Source: Tritrichomonas musculus
Lineage: Eukaryota; Parabasalia; Tritrichomonadida; Tritrichomonadidae
DNA: 64,000 nt
Direction of reading: 5' to 3'
Assembly (NCBI GenBank): GCA_039105265.1
Contig: JAPFFF010000012.1
Coordinates: forward strand, 2,666,001-2,730,000
Below are positions 18,824 to 28,770 of this stretch, in pieces; position 1 is the stretch's first letter; the number at the start of each line of letters is the position of its first letter. The translations under genes were made by a program, and so were the position numbers. Under the pieces are notes generated by a model. The model did no database searches, was not told the origin of the DNA, and saw only the letters and a program-made list of their open reading frames with translations.

Positions 18824-20793
18824 ATGAACAAAGAAGACGAATCTCCAGATGATTTCTTCGATATAACAGAAGATGAACCATATGTAAAGACATTGTTTAT
18901 TCTTGACAATATTCAGAATTCTGATACTTCTGAAAAAAAATTGCAAATTCAAATTGATGTTTGCAAATATATGTTTTCGAAAGAATATTCAAAAAGTAAT
19001 AAAGTGAAATTTGGGATTGCAACAAGTGGTCTGAAGAAGTAATTAGATGCACACCAACAAATTTATTGCAAGGCTTACAAATTGTTTTAAGTAATATTGT
19101 AATTGCAAATATAGGAGAAACTAATATATTTAAAGTCATCAGAGAATCAATATTAAGTCTAAAAGATAAGCATGAAAAAGAAGTACATAGAATACATTGC
19201 TTTTTGAACGAAAATTATTATATCCCTGAAGAAAAAATCGTGAAAATCAAAAGAATGAGCAATGAGTATGGAGTAATATTGGACTTTTTTTTCATATGCG
19301 ATTATCCAGCAGATTGTGAGCAATACATGGATTTAACTTCTGATTACAGTATATGCAAAATTTTTAATACTAATGATACAGATGATTATCTAATCACTAA
19401 ACAAATTATAGATGATTTATTTGATTTATATAGTATATGCATAGTGATAAATGATGACGAAGATATCAGTATTAATCTAATTGAAAGTGAAAATGATATA
19501 TTGGATTACAGTGATGATAGTGATGAAATGATTGATGATAGTAATGAAATGATTGATGATAGTAATAACAAAGATGACGATGATGATGACCTAGAATATG
19601 ACATTATGATTGATGATGGTAACCAAGAAGGTAACATGAAAATTGATGAAAATGATAAAGAAGAGGATGCCATAATTGATGAAAATGATAATGAAGATGA
19701 TGATCTTGGTAATAAAAACAAAAAAACCTCAAAAACAAAAGTCAAAAGGACTAGATTAAAAGCTTCAGATGCTCAGGCCATATATGATACTTACATCACA
19801 CAAGGAGATGCTATGGCCAAAACATTATGCCAATCTTTCAAGTATAAAAAAACGACTTATTATAAAATAATTCAAAATAAAGGAAAAGTGACAGAAAAAT
19901 ATAAAAAACCAGATCATCCAACAAAATGGGATAAACCAAAAATTGAAAAAGCAATTGAATATATAAATGATAACCCCGTCTTGACTCTGGAAGAAATAAT
20001 TGATAAGGCAGTTGAGGAATCAAATTTTCCCAGAGTTGCCAAATCCACTTTATCAAGCTATTTGAAAACTAGGCTGATAACAATGAAATCATGCCGTTTA
20101 GATCCAGTTGCACGAAACTGTGATGAAACTAAGGAAAGCAGAAAAACCTATTGCGCTGACTTTTTACGTAATTTATCTCGTACTTTTGTCTTCATTGAAG
20201 AAATGGGTTTTAGTTGCTGCACACAAAGAAATCGTGGAAGAAGTCTCCGAGGCACAATTTGCAAAAGACTTGGGCCATTAATCAAAGCACCAACAGTCAA
20301 TGTATGCATGGCCGTGTCAAAAGATATCGGAATTGTGCATCACTCAGTAAAAAACTGTGCTTTTAATGGTGACTTGTTTTCTGACTTCATTGATGAATTG
20401 ATTGAAAAATGCTTAAATTTAGAGCTTAAAAATATATGCTTTATAATGGACAATGTTCATATGCATAAATCTCAGTCTGAAATCTCAGAAAAATGTAAAA
20501 AAAATGGAATTGAAATAGTTTTTTTACCAGTCTATAGTCCGGAACTTAATCCTATTGAAAATGCATTTTCTATAATAAAGTCTCATATTAAAAAATTATT
20601 TAGAACCAAATACTATCAGCAATTATTAGACACACAAAAGTTGTCATGGGGATTAAAAGCAAGAGCAAGAGAGAAAATTGTGATTGATTCGTTAAATGAA
20701 TCACTGGCTCGAATTGATACAACTGTCATGAATGAATTGTTTGACCATATGTTGTCAGTTTTCCCAAGAGTATTTAAAATTGAAGATATATAA
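18824..20793 (+). pseudogene. IS630/Tc1-like transposase, split by one frameshift
   Basis: An ATG ORF (18824-19042, 72 codons) leads into a second frame that runs open to 20793 and has no ATG of its own at its apparent start (19066 is TTG). The second frame continues coherently upstream from about 19015, so the two parts look like one gene of about 650 codons separated by a one-base slip in the G-run near 19013. The product has an acidic Asp/Asn-rich spacer (19500-19700), then a helix-turn-helix (about 19760-20080) and the DDE_3 core: FIEEMGF (acidic residue at 20197), IMDNVHMH (Asp at 20449) and SPELNPIEN (Glu at 20557), with 35 residues between the last two. The first catalytic position is Glu where the family normally has Asp (FIDE.GF). 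Other copies are needed to tell sequence error from decay. Confidence 0.8.
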
Positions 20794-20854
20794 CTTTTAT
20801 TTCTTTAAAAGAGCCTATTTTATTTATTTATATTTACATGTATTTATTTAACAT

Positions 20855-21712
20855 CATTGAATTCGACAGCATTGAGTTCAGCAACATCGAATTCAATAAC
20901 ATCGAATTCAAAAGCATCGAATTTAACAACATCGAATTCAAAAGCATCGAATTCAATAACATTGAATTTAACAACATCGTATTTAACAACATCGAATTCA
21001 AAAGCATCGAAATCAACAGCATCGAATTCAACAGCATCGAATTCAAAAGCATCGAATTCAAAAGCATCGAATTCAATAACATCGAATTTAACAACATCGA
21101 ATTCAACAGCATCGAATTCAATAACATCGAATTTAACAACATCGTATTTAACAACATCGAATTCAAAAGCATCGAATTCAACAGCATCGAATTTAATAAC
21201 ATCGAATTCAACAACATCGAATTCAACAGCATCGGATTCAATAACATCGAATTCAACAACATCGAATTCAACAGCATCGGATTCAATAACATCGAATTTA
21301 ACAACATCGAATTCAACAACATCAAATTCAAAAGCATCGAATTCAAAAGCATCGAATTCAATAACATCAAATTCAACAACATCGAATTCAAAAGCATCGA
21401 ATTCAAAAGAATTGAATTCAAAAGCATCGAATTCAATAACATCAAATTCAACAACATCGAATTCAACAACATCGAATTCAACAACATCGAATTCAAAAGC
21501 ATCGAATTCAATAACATTGAATTTAACAACATCGTATTTAACAACATCGAATTCAAAAGCATCGAAATCAACAGCATCGAATTCAAAAGCATCGAATTCA
21601 ACAACATCGAATTTAACAACATCGAATTCAAAAGCATCGAATTCAACAGCATCGAATTTAACAACATCGAATTCAACAGCACTTATCTCATTAATGTCGA
21701 ATTTAACATCAT
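20855..21712. repeat. 15-bp minisatellite in the right arm, about 57 units
   Basis: Units such as AACATCGAATTCAAC / AGCATCGAATTCAAA run for roughly 860 bp, nearly every one with GAATTC. The left arm has only about half a dozen diverged units at the mirrored place (about 18525-18640). The 15-bp period keeps four or more frames open for 280-312 codons on both strands; these are by-products of the repeat. Variant units (AAAAGC, ACAGC, AATAAC) are arranged in higher-order blocks, a sign of repeated unequal exchange or slippage. Confidence 0.92.
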
Positions 21713-22389
21713 TGAATTCAATATCATAGAAATCAATATCAGTAATCATATAAACTTTGAAATCAACATTATTTAATTAATCAATTCGAGTAAAAAAAAA
21801 AAAAATAAATAAATAATTGATTCTAAATCTTTTTTAATTTTAACAAAAATAACTTATAATATTTATTAAAATAAATTCTTATCCAAGTAAAAATGCATTT
21901 AGGATAACATTCAAATAAACAAAACCTTGAAATATTGTTTTTTTTTTTTTTTTTTTTTTTTGATCATTAAATATTATTAGAAAAATAACCAAATAAATGA
22001 AATACATACACTTATGTATATATAAGTGTATATATCACAATAGATAATTGATGATATGAGCTAGAACATTTAATTATTGGAATTATTTTGATTAAAATAA
22101 TTTTTTCCGTTATCATAATGAACTTTTCCGTTATTAAAGTGGATATTTCCGTTATAATCCCGTAAAGACTGTAATATATATAAAATATATATAATTTTAT
22201 TCATTAAAAAAATTGCAAACAATAATTCTTTTTCAGTGCTTTTATAAATATGTGTAAATAATAATATTATTTTTCGTATTCAATAACAAAATATATTGAT
22301 AATTTAAGTTCATAATATAGTAATAATAATAATTGGTAAATCAAATTGTATATTTGATTTTGGGAGAACCTTTAATATTAATTAATTGA

Positions 22390-22746
22390 TTTGATAAGAT
22401 ACGATATTTTGGACCTCCTCTTAATAAGCTTTCAAAATATACGATATTTATCATTCAAAATGAATAGTCTTTCACAAAATATACGATATTTTTGATTCTT
22501 TTGGAATTTGTATCTTTTATATTCGGAAGTATTTGCAATAGAAAAGAAAAAATTAGCTTTTAGAATAATATAAAGTTGTATTTTTGAATAATATTGGTCA
22601 TATTGATAATATACGATATTTTCGATTTTTTTTGAAATTTTGTTTAGCATTTATTTCATTATGCTCTGAAAATATACGATATTTATCATTCAAAATGAAT
22701 AGTCTTTCACAAAAATTACGATATTTTGATTCTTTTTGAAATTGTA
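22390..22746. repeat. Duplicated block with repeated TACGATATTT motif
   Basis: TACGATATTT or a close form occurs at about 22399, 22440, 22481, 22612, 22675 and 22718. An about 75-bp block (AAAATATACGATATTTATCA through GAATAGTCTTTCACAAAA) at about 22434 is repeated at about 22673, a spacing of about 240 bp. It lies 3' of the pogo-like transposase gene. It could be a subterminal binding array of that element or an independent tandem repeat. Confidence 0.6.
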
Positions 22747-22800
22747 ACAATTATTATCTTACATTCATTTCCAAAATCATAAAAAAATGATTTCATTTTC

Positions 22801-22829
22801 TTTGATTCATTCTCAAAGAATGAATCAAA
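22801..22829. other. Perfect 13-bp hairpin
   Basis: TTTGATTCATTCT (22801-22813) and AGAATGAATCAAA (22817-22829) are exact complements around a CAA loop. It sits between the TACGATATTT block and the pogo-like gene on the minus strand. It may be part of a transposon end or a structured 3' UTR. Confidence 0.55.
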
Positions 22830-23044
22830 AACAAATTAAATTAATCAAGTTTGTAATTTCGAATACAAACTCGATAATATATTTGATCAATTAAGTTTCA
22901 TTCATTGATACAATAATCGATTTTTTTGATTTCTGAACTCGCTAATTAGTATAAATTTGTTTATACGAAATTAATTTAAATACAAAATCTTGAAGAATTA
23001 ATCAATATTCAAATTTTCAAAGTATGTTTCAAAAAAGATTTGAA

Positions 23045-24546
23045 TCAAATCTCTATCATAAATGTATCAGTATCAATCCATTTCAATATCGTGTATGACA
23101 CTAACTTTGAGATAGATATTGTTATATCTTGGTCAATGCTATCGTTGTTTTCTAAAGTTATATGTTCTTTGACATATTTAATGATACTCTCTTTTGTATT
23201 AGTGCTCTTATCATGAAAAGAATCAATAATATAAGAGAAGATAGGAACATTATTATCATCAACAATGGACATCTTTAACAATTCATTGAATATCATTCTC
23301 TTTTTTTCAATTGCAGATGATCTATTAAAAAGGCATGTGTGCATTAATGACATATCAAAAATATTACTACATTGCCACATCTCTTCTGAGTATAGCCTAA
23401 CGAAGGATTCCTGAATTAGGTTTGAATCAAGTTTTTCCCAAGCTTTAATTAAAAATTGGCAAACAGACTTTGTACTAAGTTCATCTTCATTTGTAATACT
23501 TCTCCGCATCATATGCTTAATATAAGCTTTAAGTACAGCAAATATTGTGGTGTCTAGAGGCTGATACATGTCTGTAAAACCGGCTGGTATATAGTGTAAA
23601 ATTATGTTAAGATCTTTAGCTAGTTTTTTAGTTGTTTCACTCCTGTGGGCAAAAAATATATCAAGAATTACATGTATTTCATTGTTATCGTTAAAATAAG
23701 ATCTTAAGTAGTTTAAATATTGGTAAAAAGTGTCATCATTCGTCCAGCCTTTTTCTAAATATGTTTTCATGTGCGGATATACATCACCAATTTGAGTTGA
23801 TGTGACAAGTTCAGTTTTGCCTTTTGCTATAAATTGAATATTATATTTTACTCCATTTGCTCCAATGGCACAAATTGCGGTTATTCTCTTTTTTTCACTA
23901 AAACCTACAGGAACACTTACATCATCTTGCCCTTTTGAGTGCCAAATTTTCATATTTTTAGCATTTAAAAATAAAGCAGTTTCATCAATGTTGATAATTC
24001 TATCAAAAGATATTGTAGAGAAGATTCTTTTCATTTCATTAATATATTTGAAGATGGTCTTCTTTTTAAATGACAAACTTTTGAAACAAATGAGTGCCTT
24101 TTCTTGAAATTATATATGTATCCTCTCGAAAAAGATACAGTATAGTCGATATTTTCATCATTCTGGTGTTTGGTTAAATATGCATTAACAAGAATTTCTA
24201 AACAATCTTCATCAGTAAAAAGTATACATTGATTAATCTTTTCAATGAGAATATAATGAGCTATTGCATCTTCTTCGTCTTCAGTAAAAATTCTTGCATT
24301 TTCTCTAATTTGAATAGATAAAGGACTGAAATTTGGATTTTTTTTGATATTCTCAAGCCAATTATACATTGTGCGTTCTTTAAATCCCGTTTTTTGCACT
24401 AATTTTTGAATATCTCCTTTTTCATAATTTTTTAATATAAGCATAACCTTTTCAACAGTCTCTGGGAACTTTTGATACTTAATATAAGGGCCTCTCTTGA
24501 TGCATAGAAGAATTGATTCAAATATTTTTTGTTTTTCATCAAACAT
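23045..24546 (-). pseudogene. Pogo/Tigger-like transposase A, frameshifted once
   Basis: The N-terminal part (24546 down to 24031, ATG start, 171 codons) has a helix-turn-helix (VQKTGFKERTMYNWLENIKK) and a CENP-B-type second HTH ending in FKKRHSFVSKVCHLKRRP. The catalytic part continues in another frame (about 24076 to 23045). It has no ATG at its head, so the two are one gene broken by a small indel near 24040-24070. The core shows IINIDETALF, HVILDIFFAHRSE and IPAGFTDMYQPLD, the three acidic residues of the DDE_1 (pogo) fold; QPLD is typical of pogo/Tigger. The C-terminal about 110 residues follow the usual pattern of an Asp/Asn-rich tail. I could not find clear terminal repeats. The overlap of both frames in this region hides the exact slip. 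Confidence 0.8.
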
Positions 24547-24698
24547 ATGATCTATTTATCCTTTTTATAAAATTTGACAGACCGTGTATCTCTTTTTTTT
24601 TTTAAAGTATTCAAAAAGTTTATTGCCAAATTAAGTGGTAGCAGGGTATCTCCAATCGTTTTTTTGACATTGAAAGCCAAAAAAAAAATAAAAACAAA

Positions 24699-25676
24699 AT
24701 GGCCGAAAGGGAGCCTTTTTCACAAAAAGATTTATTAGAAGAACCAGATTTTGATGAAAAAATGAAGAGAAAGATTGAAAAAATACCAACCATTCATAAA
24801 TGTCGGAAACACAATGACAACATGTCAATAGTTGATGCTCTCAAAGAATGTGGAATTTGGAATCTACTGAAATTCAAAGAAGCACGAAAATATTTCAAGA
24901 AAATCAATCAGCTTTTTGGAGTGTCAAAATCTTCTTTATATGATTGGAAAAAGAATCTATTGGATGATCCAAACTGGGTACCAGATCATTCAAAAGATCC
25001 AAATATATCAAACGTCTTTACTCAAAAACAGCATGAGGAGCTAATTGAAATAATTGATTCTATTTGTGAATCACAGAATGTTCCAGTCACAAATCTCTTG
25101 ATAAAAGAGATTGCTCGTATATACTACAATCACTTATCATATCATCCTCAATCAAATCTGTAATTTAACGCTTCTGATCACTACATCACAAAATTGAAAA
25201 AACTCTTAAATTATTCAAGACGTCGTTCACATCCTGAAAGAAGGCCTTCAGCAGCAAAAGAGACTATTAAATTGTTCCTTCAAAGATACAGATATATATT
25301 TAAAAATGGGAAAAAAACGCATATCGTTAACACAGACGAATCGTTCTTCAGAACGATGCCTGATGGAATATACACCTGAGCCTTTAAAGGCACCAGTGAT
25401 GTTATTATTAATGTTGACGGAGATTCCAAAGAATTATACGCTCAAAGTATTTTTCAATTATTCGACCCATTAAAAGCTGTTTTTCGTGAAAAGATTAAAG
25501 TTTTAAAACAAATGAGCAAACGTGAAGCAACTTCTACTCTACTTTCAATATGGAAAACCATAACGCCATATGATGTTAAGTTAGCATTCGAAAAAGCAAT
25601 TTCAATTTACACAGATGACTTAGATTATTCAAATTATTCAGAAGATATTGAATTTGAAAAAAATTACAAACTCTAA
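24699..25676 (+). pseudogene. Pogo/Tigger-like transposase B, broken and internally deleted
   Basis: An ATG ORF (24699-25163, 154 codons) carries the N-terminal HTH (FGVSKSSLYDWKKNLLDDPNW) and stops. A second piece in another frame (about 25170-25379) has RRRSHPERRPS followed by IVNTDESFFR, the first catalytic Asp. After a TGA at 25377-25379 the same frame continues (AFKGTSDVIINVDGDSK) and jumps straight to a C-terminal-like region ending at 25676. The stretch that should hold the second and third acidic residues is missing, so a central deletion of several hundred bases is likely. It is divergent from transposase A, 152 bp away, and only distantly similar in sequence. Confidence 0.7.
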
Positions 25677-25744
25677 AAGGAAGACTTATATACCAAGATT
25701 TAATACAAGAAACTCAACAGAAAATACAAGAACCAAAAACAATA

Positions 25745-25963
25745 ATGAAAGCAGTATTTATAAATGATGAGACAAAAAGACTATCATTAGAATCAATAAT
25801 AAATGAATGTTCAAAAAATGGAAATCTTCCTGGTCCAGTCGAAGATCTAGCTCCAGATAGGCGAATAAGATACGCTTTAGAATTACTTAAGGTTGTTAAA
25901 GAAGTGAAATATAATAAAAAATCTCAAACATGGAGTTTAGAACCAAAAAAAGTAAAGACATAA
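25745..25963 (+). CDS. Small ORF of unknown function (relic likely)
   Basis: 72 codons from an ATG, with a sensible amino-acid mix (MKAVFINDETKRLSLESII… PVEDLAPDRRIRYALELLK). It does not match a family I recognise. It follows the broken pogo-like gene and is followed, after its TAA, by a further in-frame run with no stop for about 16 codons, so it may be the end of a decayed longer gene. Low confidence that it is expressed. Confidence 0.3.
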   Translation: MKAVFINDETKRLSLESIINECSKNGNLPGPVEDLAPDRRIRYALELLKVVKEVKYNKKSQTWSLEPKKVKT

Positions 25964-26316
25964 AATGCAAAAGAAAAAGAAGAAATGATAAAAAGAATGT
26001 TTGGTCCTAAAGAATAGTTATCTTATTTATATTTATTATATATTGAAAATCAAACGAAACAAAGCACAAGACAAAGAACAAAACACGCAAAAGATAACAA
26101 CAATAACGCGGCGTACTCAATCACAACAAACAAGATCAAAGCGAGACCACTTGATTTGCAACTGGAGTTTCTAAAAACCAAACAAAACAAAGAATATTTT
26201 GCTAATTGAGATCAATTTTTTAGTAATTCTTTATTTTTTTTTTTTTTTTTTTTTAATTTTTTAATCTGATCAGATTTTTTGAGATTTGAGATTTTTGAGA
26301 ATTTTGTGGACCAATT

Positions 26317-26545
26317 AATAAAAGACTTAACAGGGGACCAGATAATAAAGGACGTAACTGGTGGGCCAAATAATAAAGGACGTAACACGGGGGAGGCTTA
26401 GCAATGAAAGGAGGGAACCAGACGAGGGGGCAGGATGGTGGGCGTTATCTAATATCAGCAATTGAATGATTGATTATTGACTGAAAGGTAGAAAAGTGAA
26501 TGCAAGGAGGGAACAAGACGAGGGGGCGGGATGGTGGGAGTTATC
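26317..26545 (+). repeat. G-rich direct repeats
   Basis: Two nested sets. (1) AATAAAGGACGTAAC-type units at 26317, 26344 and 26372 (27-28 bp spacing), each followed by a G-run. (2) A 45-bp unit at 26405-26449 repeated at 26501-26545 with about four changes; each carries GGAGGG, GAGGGGG, GGATGG and TGGG in series. This is the most G-rich patch in a very AT-rich window, and the G-runs could form a G-quadruplex on the + strand. Origin unknown; possibly a transposon end. Confidence 0.75.
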
Positions 26546-26633
26546 ATGATAATTTTGTTATTTTTTTTTTTTTTTTTTTTTTGTTGTTTTTGCAACAATT
26601 TTCATTAAAGTTTATTAATAAACTTCATTTATT

Positions 26634-27060
26634 TTATGTATTATTATTATTATCATTATTGTTATTTTTTGTTAAAACAGGGCTTTTTAATTCGAAACCA
26701 ATACTTTCTAATTCGAAACGAATTCGTTGCTCATAGGTAAAATCATTCAAATAACGGTTATTTTTCAATTCTTCAATTTCTTTTTTTTCTTCGTCTTCTT
26801 TCTTTGAAGGCCTTCCTTTTTTTTTAATTTTATCATTCAATTGCTGATAGTCACTTTTATCTAAATCAATAAATGCTAACTGTAATCTGTGACTTAAAAT
26901 TGCTGATAGTCACTTTTCGACAACTTTTTTAATGTTATCGTTTTGCCAATATACTGAAAACTTATTGAAGTCATCAAGTTTCACTCGTAATTCTGTTTCA
27001 CCCTTCCCTTTTCTTAGTTCTCTTATTTTAGCTTTTTCTTCACTTGTTCTATGATGGTGC
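26634..27060 (-). pseudogene. Relic coding region with an AT-hook-like motif
   Basis: A minus-strand ORF of 68 codons (ATG at 26840) contains KKKGRPSKKEDEEKKE, an AT-hook-like basic patch, then a helical segment (FTYEQRIRFELESIG). Upstream, protein-like text continues to about 27060 in another frame, with a stop near 26911-26913. A direct repeat TTGCTGATAGTCACTTTT at 26841 and 26900 marks a local duplication in the middle. The helical part very weakly recalls the Ada3 coactivator family. I treat it as a decayed host gene fragment. Confidence 0.3.
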
Positions 27061-27648
27061 CAAATTTTGGTTGTAAAATCAATAGAAAATTTTACTCTTT
27101 TAAAAAATTATTATACTTTCTTTATTTTTTCTATTATAATTAGTGTTAATAAAAGGTCTAGCCTCGTCTATATCTTCATAATGGTAAATATCTCTAAAAG
27201 TAATCACAAAATAGTCAATTTATTAAACGAGAGGAAGCTTATTCTTTTAAATATTTGATAGAGATTAATCAGTATTACTGCATAAAAGAAGGTCATTACG
27301 GCATCATGATTACAAAATGAATACTTATTTTGCATGGCACTAGGAAATTGCATGGAGTTTATTCACAAATGTTGAAAAAAAATTTAAATCTTCATCATCC
27401 AGTGCACATTAGGCTAATATGATGAAACCTAAGTAGTTATTATATATTAAAAATGCAATCAAATTGATAAAAGCGAGAAAACACTTTGAAACAAACTAGA
27501 AAATTTTTTTATGCTTGGCCTTAACGGTTATAAAAAATAAATCATTCGGAAAAAAATATTTATCCTTTGAAAATTACGATTTTTTAGCAAAATTATAATT
27601 TTTATTGTAAAAAGCACTAAAAATAAAGATTTATTCATTTTAATACTA
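27061..27648. other. Gap with degenerate coding-like DNA, no intact gene
   Basis: The + strand between about 27225 and 27540 shows protein-like stretches with frequent stops. No family or complete ORF is seen. Confidence 0.35.
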
Positions 27649-28770
27649 TTTTAAGGTACAAAAGTAATACGTTATTAATTTGACCTGTGAACGTTTATTA
27701 TTTGAGAAGATCGCCCTCACAGAAAAAGTTAATATTTGAGGGGTCTGTTTCTGACACTTATTTTACAATTTTATTCAACTTTGTGATATGTTATATGAAA
27801 TGAATAAAATTAAATTTTCATTTTTTTAAATCAATTCTAGCCATTAAAGGTGTTCCAATTACCAATTTCAAGATATTATCAACCATTTTGTCATTATGAT
27901 ATGACTTCTTTATATGCAGATAGAATAAAATTACAAATCTGAAATTTTATTAATATTTTTCTATTTATGCAAAAAATCAAAATTATAAAGCATAGTTAAA
28001 ATTGTTATAACTTAATTTCAACAATATCTTTTGAAATTAAAGTTATTTTATCAATATATATGTATATACAAATTATAAAAATAATTATTCAAATCTTTTT
28101 TTCACAATTTGTTAAAAAACTAAATATATGTATATATTATTTAATAATTAAAATATTTGTATTTATTAATATAAATAATAATTAAAGAAAAAATTATAAT
28201 ATATATACATTGTTATTTTATTTCTAAATATTTATTTTATGATATATTTATGTTTTATCATTAGTTATTTTTGAAAATAAAATTTTCACTTTTGTTAAAT
28301 ATCTTTTTATTTTTGAGTTTAATCAGAAACATAAATTTTGATTTTTATACTTTACTATAAAAAATATATGAAATATTTTATAAAATCTAAAAATATATAA
28401 AATTAAAATATTGAATATGTTATTGAATTCAATAGAATTGATTCTATTGAATTGTAAAAGTTATGTTATTTATTCATATCGCCAAAATAAAAATGATACG
28501 GAACTTTGAATGAATGTCGATAAGTAGTTGATATAATATTAATATGTATTTAACAAAAAATTGGTTAAAAATCTGGTAACTAATGAATTTTTTTATTTAT
28601 ATAAATAAAATAGCTTAAATAAAATAAACAAAAAAGCTGGCAAATACATTGCAGAACTTTATTTATTTAATAGCAGGTGATTGATAAAGAATTATTATAA
28701 GATCGATAATTAATCAATAAAATACAAGTAATTTGTTGCTAAAACATCAGTAGTCAAACAATAAACTAAT

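Larger units (their letters stand above)
17939..22174 (+). mobile_element. Long-arm DNA transposon, 4.24 kb, with minisatellite-bearing inverted arms
   Basis: The left end (TTACAGTCTTTACGGGATTA, 17939 onward) is repeated inverted at the right end (…22174). TA flanks both ends (17937-17938 and 22175-22176). The arms match base for base over long stretches (for example the AAATGTTCTAGCTCATATC block at about 18189 and its mirror at about 22070) out to at least 18640 on the left and 21660 on the right. They differ by expansion of two minisatellites: a 21-bp unit, longer in the left arm, and a 15-bp unit, far longer in the right arm. A Tc1/IS630-like transposase gene lies between. TA duplications plus a DDE_3-type transposase place it in the Tc1/mariner superfamily, but arms this long are unusual for that group. 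Confidence 0.85.

Noticed and set aside
20834-21776. Four overlapping ORFs of 282-312 codons on both strands
   Set aside because: They are all products of the 15-bp minisatellite, which is a multiple of three with no stop in any unit. Peptides such as NSMLLNSMLL or FDVVEFDVVE carry no information of their own.
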